A stretch of DNA of 64,000 nucleotides from Zanthoxylum bungeanum (lineage: Eukaryota > Streptophyta > Magnoliopsida > Sapindales > Rutaceae): contig SKCR01047740.1 in assembly GCA_019454045.1 (NCBI GenBank), positions 1 to 64,000 of the forward strand, in the 5' to 3' direction. The first letter of the stretch is position 1. Each line of letters opens with the position of its first letter. A program made the translations under genes and the position numbers. The notes beneath the pieces were generated by a model. It did no database searches and was not told the origin of the DNA. It saw nothing but the letters and a program-made list of their open reading frames with translations. Below are positions 42,999-55,920 of the stretch, piece by piece.

Positions 42999-45256
42999 AT
43001 TAGATTAGATATAGTTCTGTTAGCAGCTGAGCTAGTCGTCAGCACAGGCTAAAGAATTAATGGTCTCATCAACGATCAAGATAAATACTTTGATATTCAT
43101 CTCATTCGTACGGATCATACATCGTGGCGATGTGATGATCGTAAAAATCGCATCAGACGATAATCATGTAAATCCGCTGACAAAAGCATTTTCTCAGCAG
43201 TTTGAGCCAACCATACATAGTTCGGGTGGTAGATACTCGAGTGACTGCCTATAGGCCAAGTGGGAGATTGTTGGACAATTATGACCCATAGCGTCACTAT
43301 TTGTATAGATCATGGTGTTTTTGTACAAATTAACTATGTGACAAAGGAGATTGCACTCTTATCATTTGTGATTAGATCACCTAGATGTATAAATGATAAA
43401 AGGTCCTTATGATTTGTTCCTGGATTGAGAATGATATGAGACAGTATCAGTCCACGAAGGATAAATCATTAAATATCCCTAGTCAGAGTATTATCGAGAT
43501 TGGACATTGATAAATACGTAAAAGACTATTATTGCACTTGTGCGCGTTGTGAGGGCATAATGGCATAGTTCTCATATATTTGGGTATAGGATACTCATGC
43601 AAATGTAATAGGAGATTGTGTTTTACCGATGCTACGGGAAACAGCTTCTCTCTGGATAGACCCCCTCGGAATTCCATTGGTAGTATGACTATGTGTCTAT
43701 GGAAGTCTGAAATCAGGGTAGGTGTATTTGGTCTTAACCTGAGACTTGCACCGCTAATACTTGCGACAATCAATATACTTTGGTTACGGTCATCCATGGC
43801 TTTAACAGGTTCTGTGTACGCCAATGTTGGGTATATTGAGAATCATAGTGTGTTGGGTGTGATGTCAAGATGGAAGTATCACTCCAGTCATAGTGGAGAT
43901 GATGGTCACGTAGGATACATGACTGGTTCTCTTAAATGCTGCAGCTATCGGGATAAAATGACAAGGTCATGTTTATCCGATTATAGAGACTAGTTACCAG
44001 ACATCCGATATGTGCTTCATACGGGGCAGACACAATTCCAGCCCTAGGCCTAGCACGTGATCATCTGATACTGGACAGAAATACGCTATACTACGTATAC
44101 TACGCCTGATATAGATCCTTTATTCCTGTAAGGATATTTCTGGAGAATTGGGTAGGCATAGCGCTTTGCTAGAAACCAACCTTGTCTTGTAAATCGGTAT
44201 AAATGTAGTAAGAGGTACTTACGTGTTCGGATAGTCCGACGACCGAATTTACTGCCAACATATCCGGGGATCTCATGGGTCGCTTCCCAAAGATTCACTG
44301 ATGACGTATGACTCTGACTTTTAATTAATCTGGGATTAATTAGATGAGAGAGAAAATTAATCTGGGATTAATTGCGGAGATATTTTATCTGAGATAAAAT
44401 ATCATTTAAAGAGAGAGAGCGATTAATTTGGAATTAATCGATAAATTAATATATTCTATATATTAAACGAAATTGGATTTCGACGCGGAATTGAAATTAG
44501 ATTTTAATTCGGGCGAACGAATTAATTTAGAATTAATTCGTTAGCGACGTGAATAGTGATTTCGCTAGGCATAATCATTTAATTACGTCGTAACGGAAAA
44601 TTCGTTAATTTGGAATTAGCAAACACGAGCCCGAGAGTGTTTGCGAGCGCATTCGCATTTCGAATTCGAGTGCGGCACGCAAGTCACATCAAGCGTCAAA
44701 TCGACTAGTCAACTTTATCACCTTTTTAGTGATGGAAGAAGTTGGTTGGTGAAAGAGTGTTGGACACTCAAATGTGTAAGAATGAAAGACATTTACATTT
44801 TTTTTGAATTTTGGTATTTGACTTTCTTTTAAGTGTATTAGATACACTTTACACATGACACTCTCTTTCTTCTTCATCTTTCTCACTCACGCCCTTGGGG
44901 CAATTTTCTGGTTTCTGGTTTGCAAATGCCGTGAGCTAGGGGAAGCAAGTGCATGATTTTTGTGGCAAAAATCAAGAGAGCTAGCACTCCGAGAGACATA
45001 CGAAAGTGATAAGGAAGTCCACCCATGAGCCGGGAATCGTTCGACGAAGGTTGGAGCTTGATGAAGGACCAAAACCGAGCCAAAACAGTGAGCAAACTCA
45101 CTGCCACTGCCGTGAGCTGCCATGGGCAGAAAATGATTTTTTGTTCGTCAAAGCGTCGCTTAACCGATTGATGTGAGTATTCCGTAACTTTGTTGATTTT
45201 TATTCGCACATATTTCATACTTGTTAATGATCTTGGGACCTTAGCTAAAACCAACA
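42999..45256 (+). mobile_element. 3' end of family-A copia element A4
   Basis: It begins inside the RNase H region (42999-43258, decayed, matching 22205-22446), then the polypurine tract AAGTGGGAGAT and a 1988-bp LTR (43269-45256). The 5' part is missing at the junction with the T2 fold-back. The palindrome cluster lies at about 44319-44625. Confidence 0.88.
44319..44625 (+). repeat. Palindrome cluster in the A4 LTR
   Basis: The same series as in A2 with different centres at some places: CGAAAT arms around TGG (A2 has TAA), TTAATATAT arms around TCT, and AACGAATTAATT perfect 12-nt arms around TAG (A2 has two mismatches and TTG). Arms are better conserved than centres. Confidence 0.85.
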
Positions 45257-47083
45257 TGTTGCAGATAGCATTCTGCAGAGAATATGGCTGAACCGTTTAC
45301 AAACACGTTGATGACTAAAGTGTTTAAAGGTCACCTAGAGGGTCTAGGATTATGCGTTATATCTCATTTTCTCTAGTGCAATTGGGAGATTGGTGAGATA
45401 TATTCCCAAGAGTATATAATAATATGTAAACGAGATTTTATTTTAACCAATAAACGATGCAACTATTCATTTATTAAAATGTTGATTTTAAAGTTTCATA
45501 TTATAAATTATCATGTATGCCCTTAGATACTAAATGTACTTTCATATTTAGTATATAAGTGTTATATGATTTAAATCTGAAATTAGTAATCCTAAATAGT
45601 TCGTAGAGAGCAAAGAAAGACGGGCATTTTTATGGTTTATCTACAGCTGTGGTGCATTTCATATCGTATGACGATTTTGATCCGGGTTTGTTCATATGGT
45701 GACATGGGAATTGAGGCACCTTATATAATGCGATCATATAGGACTGGACCAAGACAAAAATGAATTTCTTTTAATATTTGATAAATAAAGAAATTCATAT
45801 CAGTCTAATAGATGATTATATATGGATTGATCTGAATTCTGAGTGTACTACGAACTTTTGCATGGTAGGCTATGTCCTTTGATTTACAAAGGTGAGATTG
45901 GTGAAGAAATCCCGACCAATACTACGTATTTTTGGGACATGATTTAGTGTATAGCTGGGGATGTTTAACATAAATATGGAATCCACTCCTTCCTGCGAGA
46001 GGTAGATGAGTATCTTTCTTAAGGGTTGATTCGGTACTTGAACGGTTAGAGCGCTCAAGTCTTTCTATTACGAATAGAAAGATTAATTCGGAAAATTTAA
46101 TTAAAAAGTTTTAATTAATTTTTCAAGATTATGGAGCTTGGAACTGTAGGTCTATTTGGTCCCCATGTTAGCTCGTTACACTATAGAAATCCATGGAATA
46201 ATTGGATAGTCCAATTATGAACTCACTTCAAAAATATCAAATAATTGAGAATTATTTATTTATATAATTATTAATTTGATTAATAATTATATAATGTCAC
46301 AATTTTTAATTATATATTAAAATATTTAATATATAGTTTTTATATTATTGATTTTTAATAATCTTTTATATAGGATTTGATTTTTAAATAAAATTTGATT
46401 TAATTCAAAATCAAATATGTAATTTATATCATGATATAAGTTACATGATAAAAAAAAATTTCAAATTAAATGATATTTTATATTATATTTAATTTTTGAA
46501 ATTAATGATTTTATAATGATAAAAAGGCCATTGGCCAAATATTAATATTTATATTATGGTTAAGGTTAATTTTGTAAAAACAGTTTTTTAACCTAAACCC
46601 TAAATATAAATATAAAGGTTTTCTCTTCACAATGAAACCGTAGCCACTTCTCTTCTTTTCAATGAGATTGAAAAAGAGGAAAAAAAAAAGCATTGAGGAA
46701 AATTTTCACAAAGAAAATTTTCACCAAATGAGTTGATCTGAGCCACTCTCACAGATTTCTGGTGGTGAGTCATAACACGGAAGATTGTATGGTAGACCCG
46801 ATCTTTATCACACATCACACTGCGAAAACTCTGAATTTACAAAGCAATTTCGCAAGCAATTGATCATCATCATCGAAGGCTGTTGAGGCATGCATATGAT
46901 GTTGATGTTTGGAATTAAAAACAAAGGCAATTGAAATGCATGATAGTGGAAGCAATAGGGCGCACACATGGGCAAAGGTTTGTAGAAGGCCAACCGTCAC
47001 AGCCATTATAAACAAATTCAACTTGCCATGAATGGCGTCTTATTATTTGTTTATTATATAAGATCATCAAGGGCAATTGCGTG
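45257..47083 (+). mobile_element. Tail and LTR of a further copia family (E)
   Basis: The decayed polyprotein end (NMAEPFTNTLMTKVFKGHLE, from about 45281) is followed by the purine tract AATTGGGAGAT (45380-45390). A probable LTR start lies at 45391 (TGGTGAGATATATTCCC). A TATA-like TAAATATAAA stands near 46600. The LTR end is not clear, as sequence up to 47083 has no partner. Except for the tail no coding sequence is seen. Confidence 0.6.
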
Positions 47084-47822
47084 TGTTGGAGAACAATCAA
47101 CGAATGCAATTATTATTATTGAAACATAAACTTGCAAATAAAATACAAACCAGAAACAGTAACTTATAAAAATCAATAAACACACACTGACTAATGAAGA
47201 TTGAGGCTAGCGTATGAGGCTATGTCCTATAGCAGAAATTCGCCCTTACTCTTGTGCTTGTAGTTCGTTGGACGTCTGCCACCAGGATTCAACAATCTGA
47301 TAATCGAAGATTCTGCACTGAATATCCGATCCCTTTCGAATTTACTTGGTGTTTGCTTTGAAGGATCAACAAGTTTGTATATAGAGAATTTTATCAATTT
47401 CGGATTCTGTATATTCACTCTCCAAGTCTGCCTTCTCTATTCCATATATGAAGAATGAAAAAAATAGGGTGGTTTATTCCCAAAAGTTTTTCCAATTTTC
47501 AGTTAAAATATTAAATGATATGTTGATCAGACATAACCCTTCTATTTTAAATGAAAAATTAAACCCAAAAAACATTTTTCCAAAAATAAGACATTTATTC
47601 AATGTCACAAGAGCCCAAGAGCCTCAAGGCCCAATGCCAATATTTGAATAATTAATATATATTAAATATATTAATTGCCATGCCATTCACACATCAATCA
47701 AGCCCAAGCCCACTTGTTTTTTCCAATTTAATATGTGTTCAGAAAACCCTTATAAACATTTGACCTTCCATTTACATTTTAGTTGTGGGACTACTCCCAC
47801 TAATTCTATACAAACTCTTACA
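47084..47822 (-). repeat. 3' LTR of C1
   Basis: 739 bp. Plus-strand ends are TGTTGGAG and CTCTTACA, giving TG and CA ends. It is closely similar to 52401-53150. The purine-rich AATGTGGGGTAT just inside it is the probable polypurine tract. Confidence 0.82.
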
Positions 47823-48816
47823 ATACCCCACATTTGTATAGCAAATAGTGGTGATACTTTACATAGCAGGATCGGGTGAAAACATAAAATGGATACGCAT
47901 CAGGTGAGGTGTCTTTTGGACTTGAACCTTCCATAGTAAGTACTTATTGGATTTATCGATGAGTCAGTGTGTATAGGAGACATTGAAATGTTCATCATAT
48001 TTCATAAATCAAGACAATAAGTATCATACATATCAAATTTTGACACCTTTCAATTCATACGGTTGTGTTCATTTTGGTCATGAACAATCTTGGATTCATA
48101 GAAGTTTTAGAGAATTTAGCCATTAATCATTCTCATATGCGACCCCACATTACTCCTATTTAAGTGACACAACGATTATAAGTATCATGCAATACTAATT
48201 TTCTTTCTTCTGTTAGTGTCATTAAGAATGATTAATCATTCATCCTTATCATCATAGATAGCATAACTTTTCTTATCATAAGAATGAGCACTTTATTATG
48301 CTCTATTACTTGAGTTTCACCCAACTAGTTTACCACATAGAACATAGAATTGATTTACCAATTTGCGAGGTTGGGTTTCCGCTAAGTTACTTCTCATTGT
48401 ATTGGCTTTAAGCCCATTCCTCTCGATAAATATAACACTTGCTCCTTGGTATACCATTTGTTAATTGATCTGCAATATTCCCCTTTGATTTTACAAAATC
48501 AATGGAAATAATTCTAGTCGAGAGCATGTGTTTTATTGTGTTATCTACGTCTTATGTGCCTTGACTACCCATTATACATATGGCTCTTTGCTCTCCCAAT
48601 AGCAGTCATACAGTCACAATGCACACATATGGCCATCATAGGTTGAGGCCACATTAGAATATCTTCCAAGAAATTCTTTAGCCATTCCGCTTCTTCAACA
48701 GCTTTATCCAAGGCTATGAATTATGACTCCATTGTTGAACATGCTATACACATTTGTTTTTGTGATTTCCAAGATACTACAGCGCCTCCAAGTGTAAACA
48801 CATATCCACTTATTAC
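47823..48816 (-). pseudogene. RNase H end and 3' non-coding part of C1
   Basis: Decayed RNase H is seen at about 48381-48816: an MESEFIALDKAAEEAEWL-like word and a CVHCD word with stops, and an IDFVKSKGN-type tail near 48500. Non-coding sequence follows to the LTR. The segment 47823-48530 is repeated at 53151-53872 as part of C2. Confidence 0.75.
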
Positions 48817-49797
48817 TTATTCTGTATCATTTGAAATCCAATTGGCATCATTGTATCCTTCCAAAACTGGTGGATATTTTGTGTAATGTAAACCATACTT
48901 CATTGAGTATTTAAGATATCTCAATACTCTAACTAAAGCATCCCAGTGATCCTTTGAAGGATTACTCGTATATCTTGCCAATCTATTCACAGAGTAGGCA
49001 ATATCTGGTCTAGTATAATTCGTGATGTGTTGTAATATCCCGATTATACGAGAATATTCTAGTTGTGACACAATATCCCCAATATTTTTCTTTAATGTAC
49101 TCCTAGGATCAAAAGGAGTTTTAGATGGACTACTATCAAAATATCCAAATTTTCGAAGAATCGATTCCACGTAGTGTGATTGGCTGAGAATATAACCATC
49201 ACTGCTTTGTTGAATTCAAATTCCTAAGATAACATTAGTTTTTCCAATGTCTTTCATATCAAAGGTCGAATTCAATATTCTCTTTTTGGAATTTATGACA
49301 CTTAAATTTGGTCCCATGATGAGCATATCATCAACATACAAACATACAATGACATATGAATCATTATTCATTGTCTTGATGTAAACACATTTATCACATT
49401 CATTGATCCGAAATCCATGTGATAACATTGTATGATCGAATTTATCATGCCATTGTTTGGGCGCTTGTTTATGTCTATAAAGCGACTTCACAAGTTTACA
49501 TATTTTTTTCTCTTGTCCTTTTGCTACAAACCCTTCAGGTTGTTCCATATTAATTTCTTCATCTAACTCACCATTCAAAAATGCAGTTTTTACATCCATT
49601 TGATGTATTTCCAAATTATAAATAGTTGTAATCGCAATTAACATCCTTATAGATGTTATTCTGGTTACTGGTGAGTATGTGTCAAAGAAATCATGTCCAT
49701 GTTTTTGACAGTATCCTTTAGCTACCAAACGACCTTTGTATTTATCAATTGTACCATCAGGCTTCAATTTCTTTTTTGAAGATCCATTTTTAATCAA
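48817..49797 (-). pseudogene. Reverse transcriptase of C1
   Basis: The upstream piece (49216-49797) has YKGRLVAKGYCQKHGHDFFD, SPVTRITSIRMLIAITT, IHQMDVKTAFLNGELDEEI and VCLYVDDMLIMGPN. All three RT aspartates are present. The downstream piece (48817-49170) has [20 protein letters not shown] and [20 protein letters not shown], then the first RNase H aspartate in YNDANWI, ending at a stop after NDTE. Confidence 0.88.
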
Positions 49798-49966
49798 TTA
49801 GTTTGCAACTAGATGGTAAGTCTACTAACTCCCATGTATAGTTCTGTAGAATGGATTCTACTTCACTATTTATTCCTTCTTTCCAATAAATATATTCAGA
49901 CGAAGTTATGGCATCTTGATTTGTTTGAGGTTCAGCTTCCGTGAGAAAATTTAAAAAATCAGGTCC

Positions 49967-51048
49967 TTAATCTTTTGCTACTTTGATTCTTTTTCCTCTT
50001 CTAGGTTCAAACTCTTCCTCTTGAAGAGTTGATGTTGATTTATTTGGTTCCAAAATCCTGTCTTGAATACCAGATGAAGGGGCAACATCAACATCGTTGT
50101 CTTGACTAAAATCAAGCTCTTTACGTTTTTTTTTATTAAGTATATCCTTATAAGGAAATATATGCTCAAACCATTCAACATCATTAGACTCAATAATGGT
50201 ATTTACTTGGATATCCAAAATTCCATATTTAATTACTAGAAATCGGTATGGTGCACTATTTTTAGCATATCCAATAAATACACAATCAATAGTTTTAGGT
50301 CCAAGTTTAACTCTTTTAGGCAAGGGAACTTGAACTTTTGCTATATAACCCCACACTTTCAGGATTTTGTATGTCGGTAGCCTTTTCTTCCATTTTTCAT
50401 ATGGTGATTGATCACTCTTCTTTGGTGGAATTATATTCAATATGGTGTTAGCCGTAAGTAAGGCTTCACCCCACATATTATGTGGTAAACCATAACTATT
50501 AAGCGTGGAATTCATCATATTCTTTAGTGTTATATTTTTCCGTTCAGCCACCTCATTCCGTTGAGGAGTGTAGGGTGTTGTTGTTTGATGAATTATTCCA
50601 TTGGAGGTACAAAATTCTGCGAAGGCATTATCGTCATATTCTCCGCCTCTATCAGATCTAAAACTTTGATCTTATTGTCTAACTGATTTTCCACCTCGGC
50701 TTTATATATCTTAAACATATTCAAAGATTCATCTTTGCTATGTATCAAATATATATAACAATATCTACTACTATCATCTATAAAAGTGATGTAGTAATTC
50801 TTTCCAACACAACTTGGTATTGATTTAAAATCACCAAAATCTGTTTGAATTAATTCTAACAATTCATTGGACCTTTTAGTCACAGATTTATTAGACTTGC
50901 TAGCAAACTTTGATCCAACACAAGTTTCACATGTATGCATATTATCTTTTGTACAATTAGGCAACAAACCAAGATTGACCATTATATGCATACATTTAAA
51001 GTTTATGAGACCTAGTCTAGCATGCCATAATTCAGATGATTCAAGCAA
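49967..51048 (-). pseudogene. Integrase of C1 (two frames)
   Basis: Upstream, 50593-51048 has LWHARLGLINFKCM, CETCVGSKFASKSN, LIQTDFGDFKSIPS and TFIDDSSRYCYIYL. The second core aspartate region is frameshifted. Downstream, 49967-50551 starts MAERKNITLKNMMN, then GLPHNMWGEALLTANTILN and KVWGYIAKVQVPLPKRVKLG, ending in a basic RRGKRIKVAKD tail. Confidence 0.86.
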
Positions 51049-51174
51049 GAAAACAGAAGCCTTAATTATTTTATTAATAGTAGCATCAGCAATTACATTG
51101 AGTTTGAAGAGCCCTTCAGAGAGGTAGCCTTTTCCTACAAATGTTCCCTCATTAGTGAGAAGAAATTTGTCAAA

Positions 51175-51453
51175 TTAAAATACAAGTTTAAAACCCTTCT
51201 TGCTTAAAACAGAACCAAAAACAAGATTCTTAGTAATTTCAGGGACATGTAGTACGTCCATAAGAGCAAGTTCTTTCCCGGAAGTGAATTTCAAAACTAC
51301 TTTCCCTTTTCCAGCAATAGTTGCAGCAGTTACATTGCCCATATATAACTTTTTATCGCCATTGTTAGGAGTGTATGTGAAAAATGTATTTCTGTTTCCA
51401 CAGATATGTCTTGTTGCACCAGTATCCATCCACCAATCTTTGCTGTCAGTCAA
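51175..51453 (-). pseudogene. Protease of C1
   Basis: [20 protein letters not shown] carries the DTG active site of copia retropepsins. [20 protein letters not shown] and [20 protein letters not shown] follow. It lies just downstream of gag. Confidence 0.9.
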
Positions 51454-51507
51454 TAAATTAACTTCAGAAACAATAACACCAACAAATTCTTCTTCAACAA
51501 TATTTAC

Positions 51508-52376
51508 TTATTCGTTGTTGTTCTTATCATTTAGACCCAAATTTCCTTTCTTGTGGCGACAGTCTAGTGCTCGGTGTCTAATTTTTCCACACACCCAACA
51601 AGCACCTTTAATTCCCTTGAAATTCTTCCATTTTGCAGTAAGAACTTTCTGAGTTTTATCTTTCCCTTTATTGTTCCATTTATTCTTCTGGTTTTGACGC
51701 TTAGGCTTTGACACCCCTCCACTCTCAATGACATTCACTTTGGCTTCAAATTCTGAAACATTCAGCCCTTCACTCTTGCGGTGATCTTCTTGCACCCTCA
51801 GTTTGAGAACCATATCCTCCATTGACATATCAGTCTTTTTATGCTTCAAATGTATCTTGAAATCGTTCGAAGATTGAGGCAATTTTTCTATCACAAATCC
51901 GACAGCAAACTGTACCAGTAGTACCATGCCTTCTGCCGCAAGTTCATGGATAAGAATCTGTCGTTCTTCGACTTGGTTGATAACAGTCTTTGAATCCATC
52001 ATTTGGTACTTTAGAAATTTCCCAACAATGAACTTCTTTGAACCAACATCTTCAATCTTATATTTGTTTTGCAGGGATTCCCTTAGTTCTTTGGCAGTCT
52101 TATAAGATCTGTATACATCATACAAAGAATCATCAAGGCTATTGAGAATATAATTCCTACATAAAAACTCATTGTGTTTCCATGCATCAATTGCATTGAG
52201 TTTTTCTACAGGAATATTATCTCCCTCTGCCACAAGGCATTCTTCCTTGATGACATGTGCAAGGTTCCATGTTGTTAAATAAAACAATTTTTCGGTTGCC
52301 ATCGTTTGAAATCCATTCCTATTAACTTGTCTGGTTTCTCAACATGAGGCTTCACAACATTCGCAGATTGTTCCAT
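51508..52376 (-). pseudogene. gag of C1
   Basis: ATG at 52376 begins MEQSANVVKPHVEKPDKLIG. After a frameshift near 52300 the frame continues for 264 residues: LYDVYRSYKTAKELRESLQN, KFIVGKFLKYQMMDSKTVIN and AEGMVLLVQFAVGFVIEKLP. It ends with a zinc knuckle CWVCGKIRHRALDC near 51560. It is the best preserved gene of C1. Confidence 0.88.
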
Positions 52377-52400
52377 TGAGAAATTTCTATTATAGATTAT

Positions 52401-53150
52401 GGGAGAACAATCAACGAATGCAATTATTATTATTGAAACAGAAACTTGTAAATAAAATACAACCAGAAACAGTAACTTACAAAGTAAGAAATAAAAATCA
52501 ATAAACACACTGACTAATGAAATTAAGGCTAGTGTATGAGGCTATGTCCTACAGCAGAAATTCACCCCTACTCTCTTGCTTGTAGTTTGTTGGACGTCTG
52601 CCACCAGGATTCAACAATCTGATAATCGAAGATTCTGCACTGAATATCTGATCCCTTTCAATTTTACTTGGTGTTTGCTTTGAAGGATCAAAAAGTTTGT
52701 AAATAGAGAATTTTATCAATTTCGGATTCTGAATATTCACACTCCAAGTCTGCCTTCTCTATTCCGTAAATGAAGAATGAAAAAATAAGGTGGTTTATTC
52801 CCAAACGTTTTTCCAATTTTCAGTTAAAATATGAAGGGGTATGTTGATCAGACATAACCCTTCTATTTTAAATGAAAAATTAAACCCAAAAAATGTTTTT
52901 CCGAAAATAAGATATTTATTCAATATAACAAAAGCCCAAGAGCCCCAAGGCCAAAGGCCCATCTTTGAATAATTAATATATAATAAATATATAATTTCCA
53001 TGCCAACCACACATCAATCAAGACCAACCTTAAGCCCACTTGCTTTTTCCAATTTAATATAAGTGTTTAGAAAACCCTTATAAACCTTTCACATTCCATT
53101 TACATTTTAGATGTGGGACTACTCCCATTATTTCTATACAAACTCTTACA
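52401..53150 (-). repeat. LTR shared by C1 (5') and C2 (3')
   Basis: About 750 bp, partner of 47084-47822. On its far side lies sequence matching 47823-48530, that is the 3' end of another internal region, so this LTR serves two units. The end next to gag lacks the last bases (AACA) found in the other copy. Confidence 0.85.
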
Positions 53151-53872
53151 ATACCTCATATTTGTATAGCAAATAGTGGCGATATTGTACATAACATGAT
53201 CCGTAGAAAGCTTAAAATCAATACGCATCGAGAGATGTGTCTTTTGGACTTGAACCTTTCGTAGTAAGTACTTATTGGATTTATCGATGAGTGAGTGTGT
53301 ATTTGAGACATTGAACTGTTCATCATATTTCATAAATCAATACAATAAGTATCACATATATCGAATTTTGACACCTTTCAATTCATATGGTTGTGTTCAT
53401 TTTTGTCCTGAACAATCTTGGATTCATAGGAGCTTTAGAGAATTTAGCCATTAATCATTCTCATAAATACGACCCCATATTACTTCTATATAGGTGACAC
53501 AATGATTATAAGTGTCATGTAATACTAATTTTCTTTCTTCTGTAAGTGTCATTAAGAATGATTAATCATTCATCCTTATCATCATAGATAGCATAACTTT
53601 TCTTATTATAGGAATGAGCAATTTGTTATGCTCTATTACTTGAGTTTCACCCACTAGTTTGCCACATAGAACCTAGAATTGATTTACAAATTTAATAGGT
53701 TGGGTTTCCTCTAAGTTACTTCTCATTGTATTGGCTTTAAGCCCATTCCTCTCGATAAATATAACACTTGCTCCTTTGGTATACCATTTGTTAATTGATC
53801 TGCAATATTCTCCTTTGATTTTAAAAAATCAATGGAAATAATGCCCGTCGAGAGCATGTGTTTTATTGTGTT
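53151..53872 (-). mobile_element. Copia element C2, first piece
   Basis: 3' non-coding region and RNase H tail, closely similar to 47823-48530. Interrupted at 53873-53877 (ATGTC) by A3 and resumed at 63477. Confidence 0.87.
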
Positions 53873-53877
53873 ATGTC

Positions 53878-55906
53878 TGTTGGAAAATTATGACCCATAG
53901 CGTCACTATTTGTACAGATCACGGTGTTGTTGTACAAATTAACTATGTGACAAAGGAGATTGCACTCTTATCATTTGTGATTAGATCACCTCGATATATA
54001 AATGATAAGAGGTCCTTGTGATTTGTTCCTGGATTAAGAATGATATGAGACAGTATCAATCCACGAAGGATAAATCACTAAATATCCCTAGTCAGAGCAT
54101 TATCGAGATTGGACATCGATGAATGCGTAAAAGACTAGTATTACACTTGTGGCGCGTTGTGAGGACACAACGGCATAGTTCTCATATATTTGGGTATAGG
54201 ATACTCATGCAAGTGTAATAGGAGGTTGTGTTTTACCGATGGTACGGGAAACAGCTTCGCTCTGGATAAGACCCCCTCGCAATTCCATCGGTATTATGAC
54301 TATCTGTCTATGGAAATCCGAATTCAGGGTAGGTGTATTTGGTCTTAACCTGAGACTTGCACCGCTAATGCATACGACAGTCAATATACTTTGGTTGAGG
54401 TCGTCCAGGGCTTTAACCGGTTTCTGTGTACCCCAATTCTAGGTATATCGAGAATCATAGTGTGTTGGGTGTGATGTCAAGACGGAAGTGTCACTCTAGT
54501 CATATGGAGTTTATGATCGCGTATGGATACAGAACTAGCTCTCTATATAAGGTTGCAACCGTCGGGATAATATGACTTGGTCATGATTATCCGATATTAA
54601 GAGACTAGTTGCTTGTTATCCGATATATGCTTTGTACGGGGCAAACACTGTACCAGCCCCAGTCCTTGCATGTGATCATCCGATACTGGACAGATATACG
54701 CAATACTACGTATACTACGCCTGATACAGATCCTTTATTCCTGTAAGGATATTTTCGGATAATTGGGGAGGAATGGCGCTTTGCTAGAGGCCAAACTTGT
54801 CTTATAAATCGGTATAAACATAGTACGAGGTACTTACGTGTTCGGATAGTCCGACGACCGATTTTACTGCCAACATATTCGGGGATCTCATGGGTCACTT
54901 CCCAAAGATTCACCGATGACGTATGACTCACAATTTAATTAATCTGGGATTAATTAGATGAGAGAGAAAATTAATCTGGGATTAATTGCGGAGATATTTT
55001 ATTTGGGATAAAATATCAATTAAAGAGAGATAACGATTAATTTGGAATTAATCGATGAATTAATATATTTGATATATTAAACGAAATTAGATTTCGACGC
55101 GGAATTAAAATTAGATTTTAATTCGGTGAACGAATTAATTTAGAATTAATTCGTTAGCGACGTGAATAGTAACTTCGCTAGGCGTAATCATTTAATTACG
55201 ACGCAACGGAAAATTCGTTAATTTGGAATTAGCGAACCGAGCCCGAGATTATTTGCGAGTGCATTCGTATTTCGAATTCGAGTGCGGCACGCAAGTCAAA
55301 TAAAGCGTCAAATCACTAGTCGCATCAAGCGTCAAATCACACGTCACTTTGAGTGATGTGACTTGATTGACTTGTGAGTGATGTGATTGAGTGATGTGTG
55401 TGGTTGGCATAAATAGCTTTAATTGGTTTGAATTTTCAAAAGCCAAAATTTGGTATATGTTTTTGGAAAACAAATAAACCAAAAGACAATTACACATTTT
55501 ATAACCTCTCATATCTTTTCCCTCTTCTCTCTCTCACCCAAACAAGGGGTTTCTTCACTGGTTTTCTGCTGGGCAAAACGTGAGCAGTGAAGGGGAAGCA
55601 GTGCATTTTTGTGGTAAGAACAAGAGTGCTAGCACACTCCGGGATCAATGCAAAGGTGATAGGGAAGTCCACCCATGAGCCGGGAACCATTCGACAAAGC
55701 TTGGAGCTTGTTCGAGGACCTCCAAAGGGCGCAAACCAGTGACCTGCTACTGCACTGCCGTGAGCTTCACAGTGAGCAGATTTTGTGTTTTCGTGGCCTC
55801 CCGCATCACTCAACCGATCGATGTAAGTATTACGCGACTTCTCGAATGTATTCACTTATGTTTCACGCTTGATTTGTGATCCTTGGGACCTAGATAATCT
55901 CCAACA
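53878..55906 (+). repeat. 5' LTR of A3
   Basis: 2029 bp, TGTTGGAAAATTATGACC to ATCTCCAACA. The palindrome cluster lies at about 54935-55236. Confidence 0.92.
54935..55236 (+). repeat. Palindrome cluster in the A3 5' LTR
   Basis: Arms include TAATTAATC (TGG), ATTTTATT/GATAAAAT (TGG, one mismatch), CGATTAATT (TGG), TTAATATAT (TTG), CGAAAT (TAG), GAATTAAAAT (TAG), AACGAATTAATT region (TAG) and TTCGTTAATT with AATTAGCGAA (TGG). In the other LTR of this element (about 62535-62799) a deletion has removed the GAATTAAAAT palindrome. Confidence 0.85.
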
Positions 55907-55907
55907 A

Positions 55908-55920
55908 TGGTATCAAGAGC
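55908..55920 (+). other. Primer binding site of A3
   Basis: TGGTATCAAGAGC, one base after the LTR, is close to the standard plant copia tRNA-Met primer site. Confidence 0.88.

Larger units (their letters stand above)
47084..53150 (-). mobile_element. Copia element C1
   Basis: Minus-strand element with LTRs at 47084-47822 and 52401-53150. Between them are 3' non-coding sequence, RNase H, RT, integrase, protease and gag in copia order. It is decayed by stops and frameshifts. The expected tRNA-Met primer site between the 5' LTR and gag is not visible; only about 25 bp separate the LTR from the gag start. Confidence 0.88.

Noticed and set aside
43115..43297. Minus-strand small frame in A4
   Set aside because: Antisense to the decayed RNase H and LTR start. 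No motif.
55499..55872. Frames in both strands near the A3 LTR end (also 63062-63435)
   Set aside because: Present twice only because the LTR is duplicated. Both strands are open and no domain is seen.
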